Of a DNA stretch of 64,000 bases, positions 35,565 through 45,680 are shown piece after piece; within the stretch, counting starts at the first letter, position 1, and every line of letters begins with the position of its first letter. Location: contig OZ252050.1 in the NCBI GenBank assembly GCA_965247975.1, positions 372,001-436,000 on the forward strand, given 5' to 3'. The stretch comes from Taishania sp965247975. Lineage in GTDB: Bacteria > Bacteroidota > Bacteroidia > Flavobacteriales_D > Crocinitomicaceae. The notes under the pieces are model-generated. The model saw only the letters and a list, made by a program, of their open reading frames with translations, was not told where the DNA came from and ran no database searches. The position numbers and the translations under genes were made by a program.

Positions 35565-36821
35565 TTAAAGTCCGAAGGCAGCTTTTACCTTATCCACATA
35601 ATCCAACTTCTCCCAAGTAAACAATTCTACTTCTTTCGTTACAATGGTTCCATCTGGTGATTTGAACGATTTAGAAACAACCTCATTTTTTCTACCCATG
35701 TGACCATAAGCCGCAGTCTCAGAATAAATAGGGTTTCTCAACTTCAATCGTTGCTCGATGAAGTATGGACGCATATCAAAAATCGCTGAAATTTTATTAG
35801 CAATTTCACCGTCTTTCATGTTTACTTTCGCCGTTCCGTAAGTGTCAATAAACAATCCACAAGGCTCAGCAACACCAATCGCATAAGAAACTTGTACAAG
35901 TACTTCGTCGCATAAACCTGCCGCAACCATGTTTTTAGCAATGTGACGTGTTGCATACGCTGCTGAACGGTCCACTTTTGATGGATCTTTTCCAGAAAAT
36001 GCTCCACCACCGTGAGCTCCTTTTCCACCATACGTATCCACAATGATTTTTCTTCCTGTCAATCCTGTATCTCCGTGAGGTCCACCGATTACGAAAATCC
36101 CTGTTGGGTTGATGTGGTATTGAATGTTATCTGTGAATAATGCTTGCAAATTAGCAGGCAATTTTGCTTTCACACGTGGAATCACGATGTTAATGATATC
36201 CGCTTTGATTTTTTGAAGCATTTCAGATTCTCCAGCGAAATCATCGTGTTGCGTTGAAACAACAATCGTGTCGATTCTTTGTGGAACGTTATCATCTGAA
36301 TATTCAATCGTAACTTGAGATTTTGCATCCGGACGCAAATAACCAATCAATTCAGGATGATTTCTGCGGATGTTCGAAATTTCTTGCAAAATTGAATGCG
36401 CTAAATCCAACGCCAAAGGCATATAGTTTTCCGTTTCTTTTGTTGCGTAACCAAACATCATTCCTTGGTCACCCGCTCCTTGCTCTTCAGGATTCGAACG
36501 ATCAACTCCTTGGTTAATGTCAGCAGATTGTTCGTGAATTGCTGAAATAATTCCACAAGAATTAGCATCAAACATGTATTCAGATTTTGTGTACCCAATT
36601 TTGCGGATGGTATCTCTCGCAATACTTTGTACATCTAAATAAGTGTTTGTGTTTACTTCACCAGCCAAAACTACTAATCCAGTGGTAACCAATGTTTCAC
36701 AAGCAACTTTAGATTTTGGATCGAAAGCCATGAAATGGTCAATCAAGGCATCTGAAATTTGATCTGAAACTTTATCCGGATGTCCTTCTGAAACTGACTC
36801 CGATGTGAACAAATATGACAT
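35565..36821 (-). CDS. metK: S-adenosylmethionine synthetase
   Basis: 418 aa, the length typical of Bacteroidota MetK. It makes SAM from methionine and ATP. Seen: T-S-E-S-V-S-E-G-H-P-D-K-V-S-D-Q-I-S-D-A at the start, G-A-G-D-Q-G-M-M-F-G-Y-A (ATP-binding hexapeptide region), and G-G-G-A-F-S-G-K-D-P-S-K-V-D-R-S. No SAM riboswitch-like structure is visible in the 82 bp upstream. Monocistronic with its own terminator. Confidence 0.98.
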   Translation of the reverse strand: MSYLFTSESVSEGHPDKVSDQISDALIDHFMAFDPKSKVACETLVTTGLVVLAGEVNTNTYLDVQSIARDTIRKIGYTKSEYMFDANSCGIISAIHEQSADINQGVDRSNPEEQGAGDQGMMFGYATKETENYMPLALDLAHSILQEISNIRRNHPELIGYLRPDAKSQVTIEYSDDNVPQRIDTIVVSTQHDDFAGESEMLQKIKADIINIVIPRVKAKLPANLQALFTDNIQYHINPTGIFVIGGPHGDTGLTGRKIIVDTYGGKGAHGGGAFSGKDPSKVDRSAAYATRHIAKNMVAAGLCDEVLVQVSYAIGVAEPCGLFIDTYGTAKVNMKDGEIANKISAIFDMRPYFIEQRLKLRNPIYSETAAYGHMGRKNEVVSKSFKSPDGTIVTKEVELFTWEKLDYVDKVKAAFGL

Positions 36822-36903
36822 TTTACGCGTTTTTTTAAAATTGATTGCGAAAATACGAATAAATTGAAAATTAGAAAGATAAATTTCTGCTCAAAACGAT
36901 TTC

Positions 36904-37251
36904 TCAATCATGATGTTCCATTCCGCCAACTTTACAACATTGTGGTAGTGCGTCATATGCTTGTTGGTTTGCTTTCAAGTCATCGGCATCATAACCAAGT
37001 TCAGAGATCATTTGCTTAATTTCTGCAAGACTTATCTTACTTGGTAAAAATTTTACTTCCAATACCTTAGATGCTACATCTAAATTTGAATATTTCACAC
37101 CTTTTGTGTAATTCAGAACTTCTTCTAAACGCACTTTGCACTCATCACATTCTGCAGAAGTCTGAATTTTTACGAGTTCTGTTCCTTTTTTGTCTTGTGC
37201 CAATGTTATCGTTGAGCTCAACAAAAACATTACTAGGATTAAATTTTTCAT
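36904..37251 (-). CDS. Exported heavy-metal-associated (HMA) domain protein
   Basis: 115 aa with a signal peptide (residues 1-18, ending L-A-Q). The HMA fold follows but the usual CxxC is C-D-E-C within A-E-C-D-E-C-K-V, and the C-terminus adds Q-C-C and a terminal H-H-D, extra metal ligands. HMA proteins bind Cu(I) or similar ions. It lies 21 nt downstream of a TonB receptor gene in the same orientation, so it probably acts as a periplasmic carrier with that receptor. Confidence 0.8.
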   Translation of the reverse strand: MKNLILVMFLLSSTITLAQDKKGTELVKIQTSAECDECKVRLEEVLNYTKGVKYSNLDVASKVLEVKFLPSKISLAEIKQMISELGYDADDLKANQQAYDALPQCCKVGGMEHHD

Positions 37252-37272
37252 TATTTTTTAATTTCTTAATTC

Positions 37273-39495
37273 TTAATTTTTAATTTCTTGACTTTTCTTT
37301 TGGTCAATGGACAATCGTAGTCCTAAGTATACATTCCATCCCATGATTGGTCCCCAAATACGTGTGGCATCAAAGTAACTACTAAACGGATTTTCAGCGT
37401 CAATGATTGCATGGTGCTGTTTAAAATTAGTAAGATTTTCTCCACCTAAGTAAAATTCTAGCTTTTTGTGCACGTATGTAATTTGTCCATTCAGCATCGG
37501 GTAAATCTCACTTTCATTATCTGTTGTAAATGAAGTTGAATCTAGCTGAGCAATGGGTAAACGGGATTTTCCGAATACTGTGAGTGTTAAATCATACAGC
37601 CATTTTTTGTTTTTCGTTTGGTAACCGATGTTCACAAATCCGCGATGCTTTGGCACCATTATATTTTGTTGCAATTGACCATTGTATTCAGCTCGAACGT
37701 CTAGAAATTTGTAAGCAAAGCGAACATCAAATGATTTCACGGGAGAAAAAGAAAGCTCTGCTTGAAAAGCATTAGAGAATGACGTTCCACTGAGATTTGA
37801 AAAAACAACTTGATTGGCGTTTAAGTCGCGATCTACGACCAATTGATTTTCAAAAAATGTGTAGAAATAATCAACTACGAAACTAGCTTTTTGCTTGAAC
37901 AACTTAAAATCTTGGACAAATGAAACCCCTGTGTTCCACGAAATTTCCTGTTTCACAGTTGTTGGTGGAATCCAAGTACGTGATGTCGCCAAGAGTGAAA
38001 TGTTGTCAATCATGTAATTCGGTACACGCCAACCTTTCCCAATGGTGAAACGAAAATCGGTTTGTTCTGTAATTGCTAATTTGGTGTGTAAACGAGGGAT
38101 AAATTGAAAACCAAACAAATTGTGGTAATCGCCCCGCAATCCGAGCACAGACGTGAATCGTGCACCGGTGTAAGTGTATTCTGCAAAAGCTCCTGGAACG
38201 ATTTCCAAACGATCATCGTTGAGTGTGTCCAAACGTTGAATAAGATTTACATAAACTGCATTTAATCCCAATTTATACGTGTGATTGGTGTTCCCAATAA
38301 TGCTTTCAAAAATCCCGTTGAAATAACCACGTTGTTCTTCTCCACGAAATGCTGAATTGCCGAAAAGTGCATCAACCGTTTGGTATTTGAAATTGGAAAC
38401 CAAACCAATGGAATTATATGGTTTTTTCATGAAAATTCCCGTTTTTAAAAAGACATCGATGTGACTTGCATCCATTTCAACACCATACTTACCTAACTCG
38501 GGTTTTCGGTTGTAGCCAACTTGACCGCCAGTTTTGGAATCTTGATACGCATTGAATCCAAATTGTGCTTCCATGTTTTTCCCTTGATAAGCCCAACGAT
38601 TGAGCAATGCAACGGTATTTCCTTTCGGAACATCCATAAATCCATCGTCGTTATGATCGTTTTCTGTCATTACTGTTGCACCATGAACAAAAATTCCGGT
38701 CGACCATTTATCATTCAGTTTTATGCCAGAATGCACATTGGCTTCAGCTCTTCCAAAACGATTTCCGTAAACATTTAGAAAAAATCCTTCCATAAATGTT
38801 GGTTTGTGAAGCTCTAGGTTTACCAATCCTGCCATCGATTCATACCCATTTACAACAGTGCCCGAACCTTTGGTGATTTGAATGGAATTGATCCACGTAC
38901 CCGGAATGGAATTGAGCCCAAAGGAACTTTCCAATCCGCGCAAATACGGAATGTTTTCCATTTGAATTTGCGTGTAGACGCCATCCAATCCCATCATTTG
39001 GATTTTTTTAGCACCTGAAACAGCGTCTGTGATGTTCACATCCACGGAAGCATTTGTTTCAAACGATTCAGACAAATTGCAACAAGCCGCCTTGCGGAGT
39101 TCGCCCAAACCAAGTACTTCAACGTGTTGTACTTTAAGTCGAGAGATTGCTTTATTCTCACGTTTAAATGCGACGATGACTTCTGGTAAAAGTTGATCTG
39201 ATAACAACGTGATTTTTAGTGTCGCGAATCGATCTTCTTTGGTAACAACAACTGTATCGCTTAGATACCCGAATGCACTAATGACTAATGTGTCAGGTAA
39301 CTCTTTTGGCAGAATGAGTTCAAAATGACCGTCTTCTGTGGTCAAAACCCCTTCTCCTGCCTGTATTAATTTAATTTTGGCTCTGTAAATGGGTGCTTCT
39401 TTGTCTTTTGATTTTCCGACAACAACACCTTTTAGTTGAGCATTTGCCAGACCTGAAAACAGAATCATGACAATAATTATAATGTGTTTTATCAT
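37273..39495 (-). CDS. TonB-dependent outer-membrane receptor, probably metal-related
   Basis: 740 aa. Signal peptide (1-19), then a carboxypeptidase-regulatory-like beta domain (about 22-100) usual in Bacteroidota. A plug domain follows (A-A-C-C-N-L-S-E-S-F-E-T-N near 136 and the K-G-S-G-T-V-V-N-G-Y-E-S-M-A-G block). A beta-barrel runs to the end. It imports a ligand with TonB energy. Downstream HMA and upstream Cys/His-rich genes point to a metal such as copper, by inference. Confidence 0.85.
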   Translation of the reverse strand: MIKHIIIIVMILFSGLANAQLKGVVVGKSKDKEAPIYRAKIKLIQAGEGVLTTEDGHFELILPKELPDTLVISAFGYLSDTVVVTKEDRFATLKITLLSDQLLPEVIVAFKRENKAISRLKVQHVEVLGLGELRKAACCNLSESFETNASVDVNITDAVSGAKKIQMMGLDGVYTQIQMENIPYLRGLESSFGLNSIPGTWINSIQITKGSGTVVNGYESMAGLVNLELHKPTFMEGFFLNVYGNRFGRAEANVHSGIKLNDKWSTGIFVHGATVMTENDHNDDGFMDVPKGNTVALLNRWAYQGKNMEAQFGFNAYQDSKTGGQVGYNRKPELGKYGVEMDASHIDVFLKTGIFMKKPYNSIGLVSNFKYQTVDALFGNSAFRGEEQRGYFNGIFESIIGNTNHTYKLGLNAVYVNLIQRLDTLNDDRLEIVPGAFAEYTYTGARFTSVLGLRGDYHNLFGFQFIPRLHTKLAITEQTDFRFTIGKGWRVPNYMIDNISLLATSRTWIPPTTVKQEISWNTGVSFVQDFKLFKQKASFVVDYFYTFFENQLVVDRDLNANQVVFSNLSGTSFSNAFQAELSFSPVKSFDVRFAYKFLDVRAEYNGQLQQNIMVPKHRGFVNIGYQTKNKKWLYDLTLTVFGKSRLPIAQLDSTSFTTDNESEIYPMLNGQITYVHKKLEFYLGGENLTNFKQHHAIIDAENPFSSYFDATRIWGPIMGWNVYLGLRLSIDQKKSQEIKN

Positions 39496-39544
39496 AAAAA
39501 AATATTCAATGAGTACTAAATTGAGTTAGCTCTTGAATAAATTT

Positions 39545-39988
39545 CTATATCACGAAAATTTGGTTGAGTTTATGAATTTTCCGACCCTGCCGTTTGGGTG
39601 GATCTGTGCTGTTTTTTTCAAATGCGTTAGCTTCCTGAAAATAAACTGGTTCTGGGTGAACCGAAAGAACGGAAGACATTTCTGCTGCGCAAAGCACAGT
39701 TGTTTGATCCTGTTCGGAACCTTTTTGATCTACCGATAAATGAACATATTCTACATCTGTAGAGCAACAATCAGCATGTACTTCTTCTGCTGGCGTACAT
39801 ACTTCGTGACAACAAGATTTTGTTTCTTTTGGTTCGTGGTGATCATCGCAGGGATCTTCACCTTGCACAAAAAATGATTTTTCAATTCCACTTGTAGCAC
39901 AGCTGTGGGTAAAAATACCAACACCAATGTTTCCAACGAGAAACACAAGCAACAAACCAATCAAAGAAATACGTTTTGCGCTATGCAT
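39545..39988 (-). CDS. HYC_CC_PP-type Cys/His-rich exported protein
   Basis: 147 aa. A signal or anchor segment (8-25) is followed by H-S-C, C-D-D-H-H, C-C-H-E-V-C and D-C-C clusters, then D-P-P-K-R near the end. This layout matches the small Bacteroidota family named for H-C, CC and PP motifs, usually beside metal-linked TonB receptors. It likely binds metal in the periplasm. It begins 49 nt before the receptor gene, so an operon is likely. A TAAATTTG box (39993-40000) sits only about 5 nt before the ATG. Confidence 0.75.
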   Translation of the reverse strand: MHSAKRISLIGLLLVFLVGNIGVGIFTHSCATSGIEKSFFVQGEDPCDDHHEPKETKSCCHEVCTPAEEVHADCCSTDVEYVHLSVDQKGSEQDQTTVLCAAEMSSVLSVHPEPVYFQEANAFEKNSTDPPKRQGRKIHKLNQIFVI

Positions 39989-40068
39989 GACACAAATTTA
40001 AGCTATTTCACTAAATGATGCTGTTAAAAGTTCGTTATTCTTGGAAGGATGAAGTCGGGTTTTTAGTT

Positions 40069-40076
40069 TAATTTTG
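40069..40076 (+). promoter_or_regulatory. Bacteroidota-type -7 box upstream of the Nfu gene
   Basis: TAATTTTG matches the TAnnTTTG -7 consensus, 14 nt before the ATG at 40091. No well-spaced TTTG -33 box is evident. Confidence 0.4.
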
Positions 40077-40090
40077 TACAAAAAAAGAAA

Positions 40091-40693
40091 ATGACTGTTC
40101 CAGTAACGATATATGCAGAATTAACGCCAAATCCTTCCACAATGAAATTTGTGGCAAATAAATATTTGATTGGAACGGGCGATTCAGTTGAATTTAAAAC
40201 CAAATCTGAAGCAAAAGGCTATTCGCCTCTTGCTGAAGAATTATTGACTTTCCCATTTGTAGATGGCGTTTTTATTACTGCCAATTTCGTGACGGTAACG
40301 AAGACCGATAATTTATCTTGGGATTTCATTACGATGGAATTGCGTCAGTTTATCAAAGATTGGATTGAATCAGGAAAAGATATTTTGATTCAAATGCCAA
40401 CACCAAAATTGGTAACTGAAAGCAACGATTCGGTGACACCAAGCAAAGTTTATGCACCTTCTGAATTGGATGATGCCATTCGGAATTTACTCGATGAATA
40501 CGTTCGACCAGCAGTTGAAAATGACGGTGGAGCCATTGACTATTGCGGATTTGAAGACGGAACGGTGACTGTTGTGCTCAAAGGTTCCTGTTCTGGATGT
40601 CCGTCATCAACAGCAACGCTCAAAGGTGGCATCGAGAATTTGTTAAAACAACATTTACCAGAGGTAAAAGAAGTGATTGCCGAAAACGGTTAA
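40091..40693 (+). CDS. Nfu/NifU-type iron-sulfur scaffold or carrier protein
   Basis: 200 aa. The N-terminal domain (about 5-90) is the Scaffold Nfu N domain (T-P-N-P-S-T-M-K-F). The C-terminal NifU domain (about 120-198) has N-D-G-G-A-I-D-Y and G-S-C-S-G-C-P-S-S with the CxxC that binds a 4Fe-4S cluster. It delivers clusters to apoproteins in the cytoplasm. Its 3' end overlaps the convergent GLPGLI gene by 4 nt. Confidence 0.92.
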   Translation: MTVPVTIYAELTPNPSTMKFVANKYLIGTGDSVEFKTKSEAKGYSPLAEELLTFPFVDGVFITANFVTVTKTDNLSWDFITMELRQFIKDWIESGKDILIQMPTPKLVTESNDSVTPSKVYAPSELDDAIRNLLDEYVRPAVENDGGAIDYCGFEDGTVTVVLKGSCSGCPSSTATLKGGIENLLKQHLPEVKEVIAENG

Positions 40694-41409
40694 AACCAGC
40701 GGAACAAATCAATTAAAGCTCTTTTTCCCCAAGGTTGACTCGCAAAGCGTTCTTCTAATTCCTTTCTTATTTTTTCAACGGTATAGATTTCGTTTTTGCC
40801 CACTTTGTATGCCAATTTTTCTGCAGGAACCGATTGCGCTTTTACTTCTGTTGCAAAGTAGATAATTCCGCCATCTTCTGTTGCCAAACCGAGAATTGTT
40901 CCTGGTAAACCTGAAAAGAGCTCTGGTCCAACACTTGGAATAACATCTACAGAAAACCAAGCATAAATGCGCGTGGTATCGTCTTTTTGCCAAATGGCTT
41001 TGCGACATTCGTAGTTTGCAATATTTCTGCGACTTTCTGTGATTTGCCAGTTTTTACTTTTTACGGTGTCCTTCACAAAAACAGAATTTCCCCATAAATC
41101 TAAGACGGACATCCGTTCCGTTGTTTTTAAATTTTGGTAAATCGTATTTTTATTAGTTGTCCATGCCAATTGATCTTCTTCTTCTGATTCAATAGGTTTA
41201 AAAACACACGACGAGTCATTGAAAAGCATTTCAAATTTATCAATCTTTGTTTTGTTTTCCTTGAACATTTCGGCAAAATCTGCATCTCCAAATTTCTTCA
41301 ACAAATTTGTTTTTCGTTCAAAGACAATGCGACCTTCAGTTATTTGCGCTTGGATGTTACCAACAACCAACAACGCCACTATCACTAGTGCTTGTTTAAT
41401 TCCAGCCAT
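40690..41409 (-). CDS. GLPGLI family exported protein
   Basis: 239 aa with an N-terminal signal peptide (ends I-Q-A-Q). The hallmark G-L-P-G-T-I-L lies near residue 165, with Y-E-C-R-K-A near 130. The family is restricted to Bacteroidota and commonly lies with an outer-membrane receptor; function unknown. The start overlaps the end of the receptor gene by 14 nt, indicating coupling. Confidence 0.88.
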   Translation of the reverse strand: MAGIKQALVIVALLVVGNIQAQITEGRIVFERKTNLLKKFGDADFAEMFKENKTKIDKFEMLFNDSSCVFKPIESEEEDQLAWTTNKNTIYQNLKTTERMSVLDLWGNSVFVKDTVKSKNWQITESRRNIANYECRKAIWQKDDTTRIYAWFSVDVIPSVGPELFSGLPGTILGLATEDGGIIYFATEVKAQSVPAEKLAYKVGKNEIYTVEKIRKELEERFASQPWGKRALIDLFRWF

Positions 41410-44137
41410 GTTGATCTGTTTCTTTGGTTTTATTATTATTGAATCGGTAGGTTAACTTCAGTAGGAAGTACCTTGATATGATTTTTGTTCGATTATCGAC
41501 GACTATGTTGCCAGTGACTTGCCGCTGCGCGTTGATGTTTTGATTTAAGAGATCTCTTCCTACTAAGGCCAAAACTAAATTCTCCGTTTTCAAGAAAGAC
41601 TTGCTAAGCTCTGCATTCCAAATGAAAAAGTTGATATTGTACCCCTGTGCTCGTTGACCATTGATGGTGTAATCAAAGTTTGTGAGAATCTTGAATCCTT
41701 TTGGCATTTTCCACATAAAACGTGCACCATAAGTTTGATTGGAATACGGTGTGTTAGATACCGAACTAAGTGAACTTTTTGGGTTGTTGTAATCAAAGTT
41801 TGAGTTGATTGAAATCTCCAAAGAATCAAGTTCAAAGCGTAATTCCATTCCAATACCAGCGTAAATGTTATCGGTTACATTTTTTTCATTATTAATGAAG
41901 TTTGTATAATGATTGTAGCTCAAATTAACCCACGGTTGAAACGTGAATTTTTGTTTCAAGAATGGAAGTCCGCCACCTCCCCAAAAGGAAATGTTGGTGT
42001 TTCCATCTACGTTTATCGTTTGCGACAATGCACGTCCAAAGCCATCAAAGGCGGTTGAATTTGCGAATGCATTATCTGTGTATGAAGCGTACATTCCTGA
42101 CCAAATATATCGGCCCGAAAGTGCTTGCCAGGTATTGAAATTCAAATTTAAATTATGTTCGTAATTTGGTTTCAAATTTGGATTTCCTTGCTGAATTCGA
42201 TTTGGGTTCGAGTTGTCTGGAACTGGTTGAAGATCATTGATCGATGGCAAAGTTGATTGCGTATTGTAGCTTACGCTAAATCTTTTGCTCATACTTGGTT
42301 TAAATTCGTATTCTAAACTTGGAAGAAAATTCGAAACGTTTTGATTCACATTTACCAAGGTTATTTGATTCAAGTTTTCAATGACGATGTTTCGTGCATC
42401 TAAGCGAATAAAAGCGCTGTGTTTTTTCTTCTCCATCCCAATTTTGATTCCTGCGCGGTGTTCCATACGCTGAGATTCAAAAATGTTTGACAAATCTGCT
42501 CTGAAGGAAGAATAGTCGTTGTTCACTTTATCATACGTAGATCGATCTTGATTAAGGTCGTTGACCATAAAATTGTAACCTGCCGTAATTTTGAAAAATT
42601 TACCGATTGGTTCTGTATAATCAATGTATGCACTGTGCTCAATCGTACTGTTATTGTTGTTTTTTGCTTGATCAACCGTGTCGTTAAACGGAGATAGCGG
42701 ATCAAAAATACTTCGGGTAAGCAGATTTCCTTTGGTATTGTTGTCAACCATTTTAATGAAATAATCGGTTGTCAAGATGCGTTTTGGCTTTTTGAATTTG
42801 CGCTCCAAGCCAACCGTTGTTTCAAATGTCAAACCATCTGATTTATTCGTGCTGTTAGCAAAAGTCGAAAGCGCTTGTGTATTGTCCTCACTGATAAATT
42901 GCGAAAAGTTGGTGTTATCGGCTTTTGAATTGTCTATTTTCAACCTTGGTTTAACGTAAACTGTTGTGAGCGAATCAAGATTCGTTGAAAAATCCACATT
43001 GAAACGATGCGATTCGTTGCGTGTAATATTTCTGGTCGAATCATCCGTGTAATAGGTAGTGTCGGTTAAGAAATACTGAGATCGACTCGCTGAAGTGGCA
43101 TCCAATTGAGTATTGTAATAAGAATAATTGAATCCAATTTTCCCATTACCTTTCTTTCCGAATTTATCTGAGAAGTAAACTCCAGCCTTTAATGTTTGCG
43201 GAACTCCTGAATTATTTGTTGCATTTCCACCTTGCCATTGATTTCCGTCAAATTCATTGTCTAACCCGAATTTGTTCGCATCTCCCCAGCCAAAGCCAGA
43301 TCTAGGTGTGTTTGAACCTAAGGCAAAAACAGAAATTTTCTGTGAACCCTTGAATTTATTTAAAAGCAATTCTCCTTCATAAAATGGTTTGCCATTGGTG
43401 GCCCCAAAATCGGTGGCACCGGATATTCGTCCGAAATAACCTTTCTTGGCGTCTTCTTTGAGTTTTAGATCGAGGACTTTAATCTTTTCATCGCTTCCAA
43501 AGCTTCCGTCGTCATTTTCTTTCTCATAGATTTCAACAGATGCTACACCATCGGCTCCTAAATTTCTAGTAGCAATGGTTGGATCATCTCCGAAAAATTC
43601 GTCTCCATCAACAAGCACTTTGGTAATTTCCTGTCCTTGCGATTTTATTTTTCCATCTTTATCTACCTCAATGCCAGGGAGTTTTTTCAACAAATCTTCC
43701 ACCACAGCATTTTCGCCAACTTTAAAAGAATCGGCAATATACACAAGTGTATCTCCTTTGTAGTAAATCGGATCTTTGAATGCATAAATGACCACTTCCT
43801 CAATGAGTTGCGATTTTGGTGGCATAACAATGCGCGCAATGTCAATCACTAAATTGTCATCTTTTCCGAAGATGTAATACGTTTTATCATCGCTATCTGG
43901 ATGTGCAATTACGAGTGAAAAAGTATCCTTTTGCAAGCCTTTTAGGTCAAAATAACCATTGGCATCTGTTCTATCGAAAGACAAAAGCAAGGAATCCTTC
44001 ACACGAATGGCCATAGCAATCGCATTTTTCAAAGGCTTGACACCTGTTGTATCGTATACTGTTCCCGTAACTTTCATTTCTTGTGCAGAAACGAGTGTAG
44101 TTAGCAACAGAAAACTAAGAAGTAAGAATTTTCTCAT
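41396..44137 (-). CDS. Outer-membrane beta-barrel TonB-receptor-like protein (GLPGLI partner)
   Basis: 913 aa from the ATG at 44135-44137, where a signal peptide starts (M-R-K-F-L-L-L-S-F-L); a 12-residue upstream extension is unlikely. After a carboxypeptidase-regulatory-like domain comes a plug (D-L-L-K-K-L-P-G-I-E-V-D-K-D-G-K-I) and a long barrel ending in F-N-N-N-K-T. Belongs to the outer-membrane beta-barrel family common in Bacteroidota. Ligand not deducible; maybe peptides, as for other GLPGLI partners, but unsure. Confidence 0.85.
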   Translation of the reverse strand: MRKFLLLSFLLLTTLVSAQEMKVTGTVYDTTGVKPLKNAIAMAIRVKDSLLLSFDRTDANGYFDLKGLQKDTFSLVIAHPDSDDKTYYIFGKDDNLVIDIARIVMPPKSQLIEEVVIYAFKDPIYYKGDTLVYIADSFKVGENAVVEDLLKKLPGIEVDKDGKIKSQGQEITKVLVDGDEFFGDDPTIATRNLGADGVASVEIYEKENDDGSFGSDEKIKVLDLKLKEDAKKGYFGRISGATDFGATNGKPFYEGELLLNKFKGSQKISVFALGSNTPRSGFGWGDANKFGLDNEFDGNQWQGGNATNNSGVPQTLKAGVYFSDKFGKKGNGKIGFNYSYYNTQLDATSASRSQYFLTDTTYYTDDSTRNITRNESHRFNVDFSTNLDSLTTVYVKPRLKIDNSKADNTNFSQFISEDNTQALSTFANSTNKSDGLTFETTVGLERKFKKPKRILTTDYFIKMVDNNTKGNLLTRSIFDPLSPFNDTVDQAKNNNNSTIEHSAYIDYTEPIGKFFKITAGYNFMVNDLNQDRSTYDKVNNDYSSFRADLSNIFESQRMEHRAGIKIGMEKKKHSAFIRLDARNIVIENLNQITLVNVNQNVSNFLPSLEYEFKPSMSKRFSVSYNTQSTLPSINDLQPVPDNSNPNRIQQGNPNLKPNYEHNLNLNFNTWQALSGRYIWSGMYASYTDNAFANSTAFDGFGRALSQTINVDGNTNISFWGGGGLPFLKQKFTFQPWVNLSYNHYTNFINNEKNVTDNIYAGIGMELRFELDSLEISINSNFDYNNPKSSLSSVSNTPYSNQTYGARFMWKMPKGFKILTNFDYTINGQRAQGYNINFFIWNAELSKSFLKTENLVLALVGRDLLNQNINAQRQVTGNIVVDNRTKIISRYFLLKLTYRFNNNKTKETDQHGWN

Positions 44138-44667
44138 GTGTGTTAGTTGATAATCTTGTTTACAATAGTACATAATTCAATTGTTTCAAAAAGTAACAAT
44201 TTGCTAAATGGTGAAAGAAGTGGGATGAATGGAGAATTTTAACAATTCAAGTAGAACAAAGCAATCGAGAGATTGGATAAAATCAATAATTGAACAGAAA
44301 CTTGAAAGCCTTTCAGCTTCTTTATCAGTACCTCGTTTTTAAATCAAAAGTTGCTGATTTTCAGACTTCCCCCTTTGAAGGGAAGAGAAAGTAGAACTTT
44401 CGAAGACCACCGCCTTTGGCAGCTACGAAGTAAAACGGCAGTGCAGGGAAAAGGGGGATGACAACTTGAAATGGAATTACACGTTGAAAATCAACAAGAT
44501 AAATTGTTTCTTACCCATTATTCCTTTTTAATTCGTGCATTCGAGGCAAATTTCAACCACGAATGCACGAATTTGAGGTGTGAAATGTACGCCAGTTAAT
44601 TTCACGAATAGTAAAAGTTTCACTTTCACTCTTTTGACTTAAAATTTATTTTAAAAATCCACTAATC
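44138..44667. other. Non-coding region with palindromic repeat
   Basis: No credible gene is visible on either strand. It contains the first copy of an inverted-repeat element (44355-44493) and another short dyad near 44531-44578 built around a 'cacgaatgcacgaat' theme. Confidence 0.4.
44355..44493. repeat. Inverted-repeat element, copy 1
   Basis: Bounded by TGATTTTCA (44355-44363) and its complement TGAAAATCA (44485-44493), with CTTCCCCCTTTGAAGGG near the left end. The same ends and core recur at 47492-47548. Looks like a short non-autonomous or palindromic intergenic repeat. Confidence 0.6.
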
Positions 44668-45465
44668 CTATTTCGATTTTGCGGCGAATTGCACGTCGTT
44701 TAAAATCTGCATTTCATATCCTTGCTGATCAACCATGCGAACAAAATTGACCGAGAGCGGTGTGCCAAGCGCTTTTTCGCCTTGTGCTTTTAGTGACATT
44801 AGGGTTGGTGAGTTTTGTTGAATTGACAGTGAACTTGTATAACCATTTGGATCATTTGCTCCAACAATTAAAAAGGAATATTGTCCAGCATCAGCAAATC
44901 CTTGAAAGGTAATCGAGTATTCATCTTCCTGATTTAATACTTTGTAGGCATTATCAACAGTCAGATCCAGAATCTTTGATTTGTGGAATTCGCTTTGCTC
45001 CAAATTTTCTTCGAAATCTGCTTTTCGCTCCTTTGAACTAGTAGGCTTTTGGTTTTTATCGTAGAACGTAACGATTTCTGAATAATACGGTTTTCCGCCA
45101 GCTGGTTGTACTTCATGAACCCATTTCGTAGCATATTTGGCGCCTCCGTTGAAATAATAGTGCTTGCGAGAAACAATCCCAGTTTTCCCATCTTGGTAAT
45201 ATTCTACGATTTTAGTGATTGCTTCGTTTTTATCTAGATACGCTGTCACATCCATCATTGTGTTTTCATCTTTGGTGTACAATAAGCTTTGCATGACTGC
45301 CAAAGAATCAATTTGCATATCGATGTTGGCCATCAAATCATCAAACTCATTTGGTGCTATACCTGTTGATTTTTGTAATTCAGGTGCATTTTCTGGAGAT
45401 ACTTTTTCTCCACAACTGTACATTAAAAAAAGTCCTACTAAAATGGTTGAAATGGATCGAATCAT
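44668..45465 (-). CDS. Lipoprotein of unknown function
   Basis: 265 aa from the ATG at 45463-45465. This start gives a proper signal sequence with lipobox L-M-Y-S-C (Cys18); the longer frame to 45591 would bury it, and a TACTTTTG promoter box lies inside that extension. The mature part has an N-terminal helical piece and a beta-rich half, with G-K-T-G-I-V-S-R-K-H-Y-Y-F-N-G-G. I do not recognise the family. It precedes the IS110 end. Confidence 0.75.
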   Translation of the reverse strand: MIRSISTILVGLFLMYSCGEKVSPENAPELQKSTGIAPNEFDDLMANIDMQIDSLAVMQSLLYTKDENTMMDVTAYLDKNEAITKIVEYYQDGKTGIVSRKHYYFNGGAKYATKWVHEVQPAGGKPYYSEIVTFYDKNQKPTSSKERKADFEENLEQSEFHKSKILDLTVDNAYKVLNQEDEYSITFQGFADAGQYSFLIVGANDPNGYTSSLSIQQNSPTLMSLKAQGEKALGTPLSVNFVRMVDQQGYEMQILNDVQFAAKSK

Positions 45466-45497
45466 GGTGCGTTTTTCTTTTATAATGTTGCGTGATG

Positions 45498-45505
45498 CAA
45501 AAGTA
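45498..45505 (-). promoter_or_regulatory. -7 box TACTTTTG for the lipoprotein gene
   Basis: Matches TAnnTTTG on the minus strand, 33 nt upstream of the chosen ATG. It argues for that start over the longer frame. Confidence 0.45.
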
Positions 45506-45680
45506 ACGAGAATTATGGAAAATGAAAATGGGATTGTTTTGGTGAAAATCACAATTGACCTATAAAGTTTTGTTCTTTTTTTCATTGCCAAAAAAAGGTA
45601 CTGTTATAAAAACCAAATATTTCTCAAAAATAATTTATTTTTGTTCTAACTAAAGAAGTTTAATTTCTAAACTATCTTGT

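Noticed and set aside
36822..36903. SAM riboswitch before metK
   Set aside because: Only 82 bp of AT-rich DNA without the stems of any known SAM riboswitch class.
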